Below, piece by piece: positions 17,735 through 26,332 of a DNA stretch of 64,000 bases. The stretch spans positions 31,441-95,440 of the forward strand of contig NZ_JACSPV010000015.1 of NCBI RefSeq assembly GCF_014836955.1, read 5' to 3'. A model generated the notes under the pieces. That model did no database searches, had not been told where the DNA came from, and was given only the letters and a program-made list of their open reading frames with translations. Source of the stretch: Bacillus norwichensis (GTDB lineage: Bacteria; Bacillota; Bacilli; Bacillales; Bacillaceae_C). Each line of letters opens with the position of its first letter. Within the stretch, counting starts at the first letter, position 1. A program made the position numbers and the translations under genes.

Positions 17735-19792
17735 ATGCACTGGGATTGGAAAGGTGTACTGCAACCTATCAGACTTTTCGTTAATTCTGATATGACGGTT
17801 CAACATGTTTTTGCACTTCTGAAAGAAGAAGAGGCAGAAGTTGGTTTTGTTTTAGAGGATGAAGAGATCATTGGTTATGTGACTCCTTTGTCGCTATTAA
17901 ACCAGATGATGAAAGAAAAAGGGGGCCCTGCTAGCAAAATCAAACCGGAAAAGGACTTTTTGTTCGTCCGGGAAGAGGCAGCTGCTAAGCATATTCATAA
18001 TTGCTATTTGGTCATAGGTGCTGATCTAGTCAATCGGCCAACCGGTTATATGATTATGGATCATTTAAATCGGTACTTAAGCGAAGTTCAATTGAAAAAC
18101 TTCAACGACGCACTGAACAATGCCGAAATGGGCATCGTCACAATGGATGCATCTTTCCATGTCATTTTCATGAATGAAAAAGCGGAACAGATCTTAGGTA
18201 TGAAGAGGTCGGTCATCCAAGGGCGCGATTATCGAAAGCTGATTCGAATGGATACATCTTTTGATGAGGTGCTGGAAGGCCAAAAATGGTTTGGGGTAGA
18301 AAATACGTTTAATTTCAAAGCCATTTCCGGACAATTTTCTCCTATCTATGAAAGCGGTAAAATTATCGGCATCATTCACAACTTCTATCTGAAGGATCAA
18401 CTGGAAGAAGCGGTGCATGAAATTGATTTTGTCCGGGAAATGAATGAGGATCTCCAAACAATTTATTCGCTGTCCAATGAGCAAATTATAGTAGCGAATT
18501 CTAATGGAATTATCACTAAAGTTGCAGGGGCATTTTTTAGTAATTTTTGGGGAGATATTGAACATAGTGAATTGATAGGGGAAAGTGCAGCGGATTTAGA
18601 AAAAAGAGGTATTTTTACCCCGAATATCATTTCTACCTGCATTGAAAAAAACAGCAGGGTCATGTTGACGCAGAAGGGGAAAAATGGAACAGTCCTTTCG
18701 ACAGCTACTCCTGTGATGGAAGATGGCAAGATTAAAAGAATCATTGTTTTATCCAAAGATATTTCTACGGAGGAAAAATCTTTCATTAAGTCGGAAGGTG
18801 CTGCTGAGTTTCATAGTGAACCTGTTATTTACCGCTCCTCTGAGATGACTGCTCTTATGGAAGAGGTGAAATCGGTTGCACCACTGGATTCTACTGTTTT
18901 GATTTCAGGGGAATCAGGAGTTGGGAAAGAGGTCATTGCACGAAGAATTCATCAATTGAGCGATCGGTCGTCTGGTTCGTTTGTGGCCATTAATTGTGGA
19001 GCGATTCCGGAACATTTGATTGAAAGCGAATTATTCGGCCATGAGAAGGGAGCCTTTACTGGCGCCGAATCCAAAAGAATCGGGCTCTTTGAACAAGGCC
19101 ATGAAGGGACTGTTTTTTTAGACGAAGTTTCTGAACTTCCTTATTCTATGCAAGTGAAGCTGCTGCGCGTATTGCAGGAGAGAGAGGTCATACGTGTCGG
19201 CTCAACAGTGCCCATAAAAATTAATGTAAGAGTTCTAGCGGCATCAAATAAGAATTTACGGCAAATGGTTCAGAAAAAGGAGTTCCGGGAGGATCTGTAT
19301 TATCGTCTTCATGTCGTTCCAATCAAAATACCTGCGCTAAGGAATCGAAAGGAAGATGTCTCTCCTTTGGCTGTAAACTTCTTAGAAGAATTAAATGAGC
19401 AAAATGGACGAGAAAAGAAGATCTCGACGAATGCTTTAAATCTTCTGGAGAGCTACCAATGGCCAGGAAACATTAGAGAACTTCGAAACGTTATCGAAAG
19501 ATTGATTGTCATTTCCAAGGAGGAAGAAATTTCAGAAAAAGATGTTTACCGCGTACTGTGGGAAACAGACTCCAATGAACAGGGTTTTTTGACAATCAAA
19601 GGCATTATCCCATTGAAAAAAGCAGTCGAGGAGACAGAAAAGCAGCTAATCGAGCTGGCTGTAGAAAAATATGGTACAGCTACGGATGCGGCGAAAGCAC
19701 TTGAAGTCAGCATATCGACTGTCAGCAGGCGGATGAAAAGGTTTAATGGCGATCAAGTACCGGGAGGTGCGGCTCATGATTTTCTTTTCTGA
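17735..19792 (+). CDS. Sigma-54-dependent activator with CBS-like and PAS domains
   Basis: A 685-residue enhancer-binding protein. Residues ~1-110 look like a CBS-pair-type sensor (VNSDMTVQHVFALLKEEEAEVGFVLEDEEIIGYV), followed by a PAS domain (FNDALNNAEMGIVTMDASFHV, ~120-230), a second PAS-like region (~240-345), the AAA+ domain (GESGVGKE ~390; GAFTGA; GEYELFRED-like region KEFREDLYYRLHVVP) and a C-terminal helix-turn-helix (GTATDAAKALEVSISTVSRRM). ATG 17735 follows GGAGG by 7 bases. It probably activates its own operon with the PxpBC-like and HyuAB genes in response to a substrate. The next gene starts inside its last codons (17-base overlap). Confidence 0.93.
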   Translation: MHWDWKGVLQPIRLFVNSDMTVQHVFALLKEEEAEVGFVLEDEEIIGYVTPLSLLNQMMKEKGGPASKIKPEKDFLFVREEAAAKHIHNCYLVIGADLVNRPTGYMIMDHLNRYLSEVQLKNFNDALNNAEMGIVTMDASFHVIFMNEKAEQILGMKRSVIQGRDYRKLIRMDTSFDEVLEGQKWFGVENTFNFKAISGQFSPIYESGKIIGIIHNFYLKDQLEEAVHEIDFVREMNEDLQTIYSLSNEQIIVANSNGIITKVAGAFFSNFWGDIEHSELIGESAADLEKRGIFTPNIISTCIEKNSRVMLTQKGKNGTVLSTATPVMEDGKIKRIIVLSKDISTEEKSFIKSEGAAEFHSEPVIYRSSEMTALMEEVKSVAPLDSTVLISGESGVGKEVIARRIHQLSDRSSGSFVAINCGAIPEHLIESELFGHEKGAFTGAESKRIGLFEQGHEGTVFLDEVSELPYSMQVKLLRVLQEREVIRVGSTVPIKINVRVLAASNKNLRQMVQKKEFREDLYYRLHVVPIKIPALRNRKEDVSPLAVNFLEELNEQNGREKKISTNALNLLESYQWPGNIRELRNVIERLIVISKEEEISEKDVYRVLWETDSNEQGFLTIKGIIPLKKAVEETEKQLIELAVEKYGTATDAAKALEVSISTVSRRMKRFNGDQVPGGAAHDFLF

Positions 19793-20666
19793 GACAAAGT
19801 TCGATTTTTGTGGAGATGAGTATATTTTTGCCGAAATTTCCCGGGAAATGAAGATTGAAAGTACTTTAAAGGCCCTTTCCATTACAAAAGAATTAAGCAG
19901 ACGCAATATTCCTGGCATCACTGAAATTTATCCGAATAATACTTCCTATCTTGTAAGATATGACCCAAATATCATTTCACCGCATCATTTACTAGATTAT
20001 TTGCGGGATGTAGATAGGATGAAGAACGAACAAGAAAGCTTAAATGTAGATGCCAAAATCATTGAAATCCCCACTTTATATGATGATGTGGAAACAAGAA
20101 AGGTTTCTCTTCAGTATTCTCGCCATCACGGGGAGGGCGCTGAATCAAACTTTGATTATGTTATGAAGCTGAGCGGATTTAAAAGCAGGGAAGAAGTTAT
20201 CAAACGTCACTCTGATCCACTTTATTTGGTGACGGCGATCGGCTTTAAGCCAGGGCTTGCCTGGTCTTTTCCGCTGACAGTTTCAAAGGATGAAATGATT
20301 GAGGTCCCCAAATATAAAAGTCCCAGACCTTTCACACCTGAAAGAGCAGTTGGGCTGGGAGGAGTATTCTCAGTTGTCTATCCATCTGACTCTCCGGGAA
20401 GCTATCAGTTGATTGGCAGATCCGCTGTACCTGTATACGATGTCTATCAAAGGCTTGCAGCGTTCAAGGAAAGCTTTGTACTCGCCAGGCCTGGAGACTT
20501 ATGGAAGTATAGGCCTGTTTCAAAAGCGGAATATCAAAACATTCGAGAAGAGGTCATCAACGGAACATATGAATATAAAATGAAGCCTGTCTCCTTTTCC
20601 GCTGCGAAATATGATGAGCTTGGAGTAGAGTATATAGAACAACTGAAAGAGGAGTTTGACCGATGA
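19776..20666 (+). CDS. pxpB: PxpB/KipI-like carboxyltransferase-domain subunit 1
   Basis: A 296-residue protein of the allophanate-hydrolase-subunit-1 family, the same fold as PxpB of 5-oxoprolinase and B. subtilis KipI. Seen: VRYDPNIISPHHLLDYL, EIPTLYDD (E..P.YDG-type motif), GFKPGLAWSFPL and the GSYQLIGRSAVPVYD segment. It is somewhat longer than usual (~240). ATG 19776 has GGGAGGTG upstream and overlaps the regulator gene. With subunit 2 it forms a heterodimer acting in ATP-dependent lactam opening (PxpABC). No pxpA (LamB/YcsF) gene is present in the window, so its catalytic partner here may differ; HyuA/HyuB are next in the operon. Confidence 0.85.
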   Translation: MIFFSETKFDFCGDEYIFAEISREMKIESTLKALSITKELSRRNIPGITEIYPNNTSYLVRYDPNIISPHHLLDYLRDVDRMKNEQESLNVDAKIIEIPTLYDDVETRKVSLQYSRHHGEGAESNFDYVMKLSGFKSREEVIKRHSDPLYLVTAIGFKPGLAWSFPLTVSKDEMIEVPKYKSPRPFTPERAVGLGGVFSVVYPSDSPGSYQLIGRSAVPVYDVYQRLAAFKESFVLARPGDLWKYRPVSKAEYQNIREEVINGTYEYKMKPVSFSAAKYDELGVEYIEQLKEEFDR

Positions 20667-21634
20667 TAGAGTTGATTCAACCAGGTATTCGTACAACAAT
20701 CCAAGATATGGGAAGGATAGGGTACTTTCATCAGGGAGTTCCGCCAGCTGGGGCTGCAGATAAATTCTCCTTCATATTCGGGAACCTGCTTTTAGGCAAT
20801 CCGCGCCATGTTGCGGCTCTAGAAATGATGGTCAAGGGGACGACGATCGAATTTCATAAAAAAACAACTGCAATTATTACAGGGGCTCCAGTACAAGTAC
20901 TTTTAAATGGCGCTGAGCAGCCAATGTGGACAGTATTTGAAGTTCAAAAAGGCGATGTACTTGAAATTGGTCACATCCAAAAAGGATTATTCAGCTATTT
21001 GTGTGTGTCAGGAGGATTTGATGTTCCAGAAGTGCTGGGAAGCAAGTCGACTTGTCTCGCTAGTGTTTTTCCTGGAATCACTGGAAGACTATTGCTGGCG
21101 GGAGATAAAATCCCACTTTCCGAACCACTACCTGGAGCTGCTCAGCATATAGGAAAAGAACTAATCCGTGAAGCTATTCCGGAGTTTGGGAAAACGGAAA
21201 CAGTACATGTTGTTTTAGGCATCACCTGTGACTTAATTCGCGATGAGGGGCTTGTATCTTTTTTAAACAGCCACTGGAACATCCAACCACAATCGGATCG
21301 GACTGCGTGCAGGGCAAAAGGCGGCCACATCAGTTACTCAGAAATTGAATCGCCATTTGGCTCGGGAGGAACACCAGGAAATATTGTTGATATCCCCTAT
21401 CCCATCGGCGCTGTCATCGTGCCGAATGAGGAAGAGATTATCATTTTATTGAATGATGGTACTGGTGGTGGCGGCTTCGTAACAATTGGAACAGTCATCT
21501 GGCCGGATATTAGTAAATTGTCTCAAATGAGACCAATGTCAAAAGTTAAATTTCAGGCTATCACAGTAGATCAGGCTATTTCGATTAGACGAGAGAAAGA
21601 GAAACTAATAGAAAAAGTACAAGCAAGTATCTAA
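20663..21634 (+). CDS. pxpC: PxpC/KipA-like carboxyltransferase-domain subunit 2
   Basis: A 323-residue allophanate-hydrolase-subunit-2 family protein (PxpC, B. subtilis KipA). Typical opening IELIQPGIRTTIQDMGRIGY, FHQGVPPAGAADKFSF, ALEMMVKGTTIEF, SYLCVSGGFDVPEVLGSKST and a C-terminal region with PIGAVIVPNEEEIIILLNDG and GGGFVTIGTVIWPDI. The start ATG overlaps the previous stop by 4 bases (ATGA), so the two are translated together. With PxpB it forms the phosphorylating half of prokaryotic 5-oxoprolinase. The missing pxpA makes a different cyclic amide substrate plausible. Confidence 0.88.
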   Translation: MIELIQPGIRTTIQDMGRIGYFHQGVPPAGAADKFSFIFGNLLLGNPRHVAALEMMVKGTTIEFHKKTTAIITGAPVQVLLNGAEQPMWTVFEVQKGDVLEIGHIQKGLFSYLCVSGGFDVPEVLGSKSTCLASVFPGITGRLLLAGDKIPLSEPLPGAAQHIGKELIREAIPEFGKTETVHVVLGITCDLIRDEGLVSFLNSHWNIQPQSDRTACRAKGGHISYSEIESPFGSGGTPGNIVDIPYPIGAVIVPNEEEIIILLNDGTGGGGFVTIGTVIWPDISKLSQMRPMSKVKFQAITVDQAISIRREKEKLIEKVQASI

Positions 21635-21736
21635 GAATAAAAGAACTTAAAGGTGGTGATGCCCTCAAAAGGGGAGAGGAATCTGTTGAAAAGTATTTTT
21701 CTTAAATGATCATTGATTAATAACGGAGGCGAAAAT

Positions 21737-23785
21737 ATGAGTAAAATGACAAAAACAGGCTACCATGTTGCAGTTGATGTTGGTGGAACTTTCACAGATG
21801 TGTTTGTTTTTGATGAAACTACTGGAGAAATGTATGTAACGAAAACTTCATCTACGCCATCAAACCCTGAAAAAGGGATATTAAACGGTATTGTAAAAGC
21901 CGAATTGACTGGCGATAAAATAAAAATGTTCTCGCATGGAACAACAGTTGGAACAAACGCGTTGATTGAGCGTAAGCTTCCAAAAGCTGCTCTTGTAACT
22001 ACAAAAGGATTCCGTGATGTACCAGAAATCCGACGTGGGACAAAACTTGATTTATGGGATGCATATAACGATGTTGCAGAGCCGTACATCAAGAGAAGAG
22101 ACCGCTTTGAGCTTGATGAGCGAGTTGGGTTTGATGGTGAAATGTTGAAAGAAGTGAATGAAGAAGAAATCCGCGAGCTTGCCAGAATTTTAAAAAGGCG
22201 GGGTGTGGAAGCGGTTGCTATCTGCTTTATGAATGCATATGTAAATGCGGAAAATGAGAAAAAGACAAAAGAAATTTTGCAAGCAGAGCTTCCTGAAGCA
22301 TACATTTGTACTTCTTCGGATACACTTCCAGAAATTTTTGAGCATGAGCGTATGAGTACGACGATTGTAAACGCTGTACTTGGACCGACTATCAGCAAGT
22401 ATATTAATACTTTGGAAGAAAACATGAAAGATCTTGGATATGATGGCGACATTATCGTTCTTCATTCAGGCGGTGGTGTTATGACTTCCCAAACGGTTCC
22501 TAAATACGCAGCTCGCCTTGCAAGCTCTGGGATTGCCGCAGGTGCAATCGCAAGTAAGCATATCGCCAATATGTGCGGGTTTAAAAATGCTATCGGCCTT
22601 GACATGGGTGGGACAAGCACAGACATCTCCCTTATGTATGACAATGAACTACGGATTACAAAAGACTGGTATATCGAGTACGGTTATCCGATCGGTTTCC
22701 CAAGCATTGAGATTTTAACAATCGGTGCAGGTGGAGGAAGTATTTCTTGGATTGATGACGGGGGTTCTTTACGCAATGGTCCTCACAGTGCAGGAGCGGT
22801 TCCTGGACCAGCATGCTACGATCAGGGTGGAATTGAGCCGACAAACACGGATGCGAACCTTGTGCTTGGACGTTTGAATACGAAGTTGATTGACGGACAA
22901 ATGGAACTAGATAAGGATTTGTCTCAAAAAGCAATTGAAGAGCGAGTGGCTCAACCGTTGGGGTACAACGTCTACGGTGCTGCCAATGCCATGATTCAAG
23001 TAGCTAATGCTAATATGTGCGACGCACTTAACTTGATTTCTGTACGACGCGGCTATGACCCTCGCGACTTTGCCCTAGTTGCATTTGGTGGAGCAGGTGC
23101 ACTTCACGGAGCAGATCTCGCAAGGGAAATGGAGATACCGACAGTGATCGTTCCGGCTCACCCAGGAGTAGCTGCAGCAATGGGTTGTCTGCTTGTTGAC
23201 GTTCGTCATGACATTACTAAAACATATTTTGCCAATGTCGCCGAAGTAACGAAAGAAGAACTGGAAACAGAATTCATTGAAATGGAAAAAGAAGCGACTG
23301 AGCTGTTGGTTGAAGAAGGTATTGAGGAAGAACAAATGCATTTGATTCGCTACATTGATATGCGGTATGTCGGGCAATGGAGAACGCTATCTGTCACAAT
23401 TGACCGTCCAATTACATCCTTGGATGAAGCGATTGAAAGATTCCATCTTGAGCATGAGCGTGAGTTCGCATTTGCTGACAGGGATAAAGGAATTGAAATT
23501 TATGGGATGCGCGTAGAAGCGATTGGTGCAGTCAATAAGCCGGTATTTACAAAAGAAGAGCCTCAAGGTAGCTTGGAAGAAGCTGTAAAAGAAACACGCC
23601 GTGTGTACTTTGAAGAGGCTGGAGGACTAGTTGATTCAAAAATCTATGACCGTACGAAAATCCCTGTACTGTCAGAATTTAATGGACCGGCTGTAATCGA
23701 ACAGCTCGATTCAACAATTGTTGTACCGCCAGATTATTCTGTCAAAATTGATGAATACCGCAATATCATCATGAGCCGTATTTAA
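21737..23785 (+). CDS. hyuA: HyuA: ATP-dependent hydantoinase/oxoprolinase subunit A
   Basis: A 682-residue HyuA protein. The N-terminal actin-like ATPase fold shows AVDVGGTFTDVFVFD, FSHGTTVGTNALIERKLPKAALVTTKGFRD, LDMGGTSTDISL, and the central GAGGGSISWID and PGPACYDQGG segments; C-terminal part DPRDFALVAFGGAGALHGADLA. It forms a complex with HyuB to open a cyclic amide (N-methylhydantoin, hydantoin or 5-oxoproline) with ATP. ATG 21737 follows CGGAGG by 7 bases. About 100 bases separate it from pxpC with no terminator seen, so it is probably in the same sigma-54 operon. The exact substrate cannot be read from the sequence; acetone/acetophenone carboxylase subunits are related but have different partners. 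Confidence 0.92.
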   Translation: MSKMTKTGYHVAVDVGGTFTDVFVFDETTGEMYVTKTSSTPSNPEKGILNGIVKAELTGDKIKMFSHGTTVGTNALIERKLPKAALVTTKGFRDVPEIRRGTKLDLWDAYNDVAEPYIKRRDRFELDERVGFDGEMLKEVNEEEIRELARILKRRGVEAVAICFMNAYVNAENEKKTKEILQAELPEAYICTSSDTLPEIFEHERMSTTIVNAVLGPTISKYINTLEENMKDLGYDGDIIVLHSGGGVMTSQTVPKYAARLASSGIAAGAIASKHIANMCGFKNAIGLDMGGTSTDISLMYDNELRITKDWYIEYGYPIGFPSIEILTIGAGGGSISWIDDGGSLRNGPHSAGAVPGPACYDQGGIEPTNTDANLVLGRLNTKLIDGQMELDKDLSQKAIEERVAQPLGYNVYGAANAMIQVANANMCDALNLISVRRGYDPRDFALVAFGGAGALHGADLAREMEIPTVIVPAHPGVAAAMGCLLVDVRHDITKTYFANVAEVTKEELETEFIEMEKEATELLVEEGIEEEQMHLIRYIDMRYVGQWRTLSVTIDRPITSLDEAIERFHLEHEREFAFADRDKGIEIYGMRVEAIGAVNKPVFTKEEPQGSLEEAVKETRRVYFEEAGGLVDSKIYDRTKIPVLSEFNGPAVIEQLDSTIVVPPDYSVKIDEYRNIIMSRI

Positions 23786-23833
23786 AAAAGCAAGGCTAAT
23801 TTAAAATAAAACTGCGAAAAAAGGGGAGATATG

Positions 23834-25792
23834 ATGTTTAATGTCGATACAAAACTTGATCCGGTAACATTTGAAGTCTTAAAAAACGGATTTGTGAATC
23901 TTGTTGACCAAATGTCTGAGCAAGTGTTGCGTACATGCTATTCATTCGTAATTTATAATCGTGATTTCAGTTCAGCACTATGTGATGCCAATGGAAATAC
24001 GATTATGCAGGGGACGCAGGATATTTCCGTTCACGTAGGAACACTTCATTTAACTGCAAAAGCAGTCATTGAAGATTTCGGTGATGATATCCATCCTGGA
24101 GATGTCTTTATTGTAAATGACCCGTACCGTGGTGGTACACACTTTAACGACACGCGGATCATCCGTCCTGTATTTTACAATGGAGAATTGATTTCATTTA
24201 TGCAGGTAAACGGACACTGGGCAGACATGGGGGGATCTACTCCTGGTTCCTTTGATGTCAATGCGAAAACACATTATGGAGAAGGTATGCGAATTCCGCC
24301 GCTTCGGATTTGGAGCAAAGGAGAATACTTGGAAGACGTTGCGAACGTGCTTGTTTCCAATATGCGTGTTCCAGAAGAACGATTAGGGGATCTTCGTTCG
24401 CAAGCGGAAGCAACTAAAACAGGTGAAAGACAACTGATTACTTTTATTGAAAAATATGGTCTTGATACTGTATTAACTGCGTTTGAAGAAGTACAAAACT
24501 ATGTGGAACGTCTCGCGCGTGCAAAAGTTAAGGAGCTTCCTGACGGTGTATGGGAAACGACAGACTTTATTGATATGGACCCTGAAATAGGAGACGGTCT
24601 GATCCCGATTAAAGTGAAAATGACGATTAAAGACGATGAGATTTTCTATGATCTGTCTGGCTCTCATAAATATATTGGCTGCTTCTTGAACTCTGCTTTC
24701 GGTTCGTCGCTGTCTGCAGCATATGCGGGAACAAAAACGTTCTTCCCTGATATTCCTTTGAACTCCGGCTTTTACAGAGCTGTACATGTGGAACTTCCGG
24801 AGAACTCAGTAGTAAATGCCCCGTGGCCAGTAGCGGTGACAGGATTCTGTTCAGGTGCTTATGAAAAAATTATGAATGCTTGCTTTGAATTATGGTCAAA
24901 CATTATGCCGGAACGCGCTTTGGCTTGCTCATTCAACTTAGAATATCTGCTTATTGGGGGAGATGACAAGCGGGCAGGCTATGAAAACTACTTCATGTGG
25001 TACGACTGGATGGCGGGCGGACATGGGGGCCGTAGCATAAAAGATGGTGCTAATGCGACTTCTCCAGTATTCGGAGTAGGGCTCAGCATCCAGCCTTGTG
25101 AGGGGCAGGAGCGACTGTCTCCAGTTATTACAACAAAACATGAGATTGTTACTGACTCTGGCGGTCCTGGTCAATTCCGAGGTGGTTGTGGAGTCGAGAA
25201 GGGCGGAATCCTTACAGAGGCTCATGACGCTGTTATGTCATACTGCTGCGACAGATCTCGTTCTGTTACTTGGGGAATTTTTGGCGGACTTCCTTCTACA
25301 CCGCATGGCGTTGAACTTCAAAGAAGCGGACAAGAGTCAGAATTCCTTGGAACAATCTTCTCCAATGTAAAAGTTGGCAAAGGTGATTACTTCACACGTC
25401 CATCTGCGGGGGGAGGCGGACTTGGCGACCCTCTTGAAAGAGATCCTAAATCCGTCCTTGAAGATGTCATTGACGAATATGTATCCATTGAACGTGCAGA
25501 AAAGGATTACGGAGTCGTCATCAAAGAGATCGACCGTGAAATCGACCTTTTTGAAATTGATGCAGAAGCAACGGAGAACGCACGTGAATTAATCCGTTTG
25601 AACCGTCAAAAATGGCTTGAAGAAAATCCTGAAACTGTGATGGAAAAGTTCCGTAAAGGGGAAGTAGATCTACTTGACCTCATCCGTCGCTATGGAATCA
25701 TTATTGACCAGCAAACAGGTGAATACCTGCCAAAAACAACAGATCAAAATAGAGAAGCGATGAGAAAGCGTACTTTAGAGTATTGGAAGTAA
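23834..25792 (+). CDS. hyuB: HyuB: hydantoinase/oxoprolinase subunit B
   Basis: A 652-residue HyuB family protein: LDPVTFEVLKNGFVNLVDQMSEQVLRT, FSSALCDANGNTI, GDVFIVNDPYRGGTHFNDTR (the hallmark), NGHWADMGG, FNSAFGSS-like NSAFGSSLSAAYAG, and the C-terminal GGPGQFRGGCGVEKGG and SAGGGGLGDPLERDP. It is somewhat longer than many HyuB proteins (~520-590) because of a C-terminal extension (~560-652). ATG 23834 gives 5-base spacing to GGGGAG; ATG 23831 overlaps it. With HyuA it carries out ATP-dependent ring opening. Last gene before a strong terminator. Confidence 0.92.
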   Translation: MFNVDTKLDPVTFEVLKNGFVNLVDQMSEQVLRTCYSFVIYNRDFSSALCDANGNTIMQGTQDISVHVGTLHLTAKAVIEDFGDDIHPGDVFIVNDPYRGGTHFNDTRIIRPVFYNGELISFMQVNGHWADMGGSTPGSFDVNAKTHYGEGMRIPPLRIWSKGEYLEDVANVLVSNMRVPEERLGDLRSQAEATKTGERQLITFIEKYGLDTVLTAFEEVQNYVERLARAKVKELPDGVWETTDFIDMDPEIGDGLIPIKVKMTIKDDEIFYDLSGSHKYIGCFLNSAFGSSLSAAYAGTKTFFPDIPLNSGFYRAVHVELPENSVVNAPWPVAVTGFCSGAYEKIMNACFELWSNIMPERALACSFNLEYLLIGGDDKRAGYENYFMWYDWMAGGHGGRSIKDGANATSPVFGVGLSIQPCEGQERLSPVITTKHEIVTDSGGPGQFRGGCGVEKGGILTEAHDAVMSYCCDRSRSVTWGIFGGLPSTPHGVELQRSGQESEFLGTIFSNVKVGKGDYFTRPSAGGGGLGDPLERDPKSVLEDVIDEYVSIERAEKDYGVVIKEIDREIDLFEIDAEATENARELIRLNRQKWLEENPETVMEKFRKGEVDLLDLIRRYGIIIDQQTGEYLPKTTDQNREAMRKRTLEYWK

Positions 25793-25870
25793 AAGGGTTA
25801 AGCACAAGTGGATTAGTAATAAATCGACTTGGCGGCGTTACAGACTGAACGCTGAAGTCATAAAGTAGAA

Positions 25871-25903
25871 AAGGAGAGCTGCTCTGCGTGGGCAGCTCTC
25901 CTT
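25871..25903 (+). terminator. Terminator of the hyu operon
   Basis: AAGGAGAGCTGC and GCAGCTCTCCTT pair perfectly over 12 bp around a nine-base loop, followed by CAATTTG. Confidence 0.85.
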
Positions 25904-26294
25904 CAATTTGTCCGTTGAAAAAGTGTGATTATAGGTTGAAGAAGGGGCAATCCTTAAAGTAAATTGGTCGGGCGTTTGCAAAAAAGCCGAACTGTTCAAT
26001 TTAACAGAAATGATACCTGGCTAAGAGGAGATACTATTGGAAAAAGCAGAATCCTGCTTGAATTAAATACTGTTCAGTTTGGCCGAGTTACTGTCCGACT
26101 TAGGAGAAAGACTTTTTGGCAAAGAGAGATACTATCGAAAAAAGTAGGAATACTATCCAGGAACGATAAATCCGATCCATTATTGGTGAGTGTTTTTACA
26201 GTGGGGTACCGCTTTTAATGAAATCACATAGAATGGGTACTAAGCTCAGTCTAATGCACATTTCCTATCTGAAGAAAATCCTGATGAGGTAAAT
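25904..26294. other. Gap with internal imperfect repeats, no convincing gene
   Basis: An 84-codon frame (25964-26218) runs through here but has no ribosome binding site and an Arg/Lys-rich, domain-free product. The stretch contains a unit seen twice, GAGATACTATTGGAAAAAGC and GAGATACTATCGAAAAAAGT, about 90 bases apart, plus another ATACTATCC. It looks like decayed or repetitive intergenic DNA. Confidence 0.4.
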
Positions 26295-26326
26295 AAAAAA
26301 GCGATCCGAGTCGGATCGCTTTTTTC
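26295..26326 (-). terminator. Terminator of the aminotransferase gene (bidirectional)
   Basis: AAAAAAGCGATCC and GGATCGCTTTTTT form a perfect stem with T runs on both strands. It ends the minus-strand aminotransferase gene and could also stop leftward or rightward readthrough. Confidence 0.9.
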
Positions 26327-26332
26327 ATATAA

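Noticed and set aside
21760..22452. 230-codon minus-strand frame
   Set aside because: Opposite strand of hyuA; Ser-rich translation without domains, and the hyuA motifs are continuous.
25964..26218. 84-codon plus-strand frame
   Set aside because: No ribosome binding site, basic domain-free product, overlaps internal repeats.
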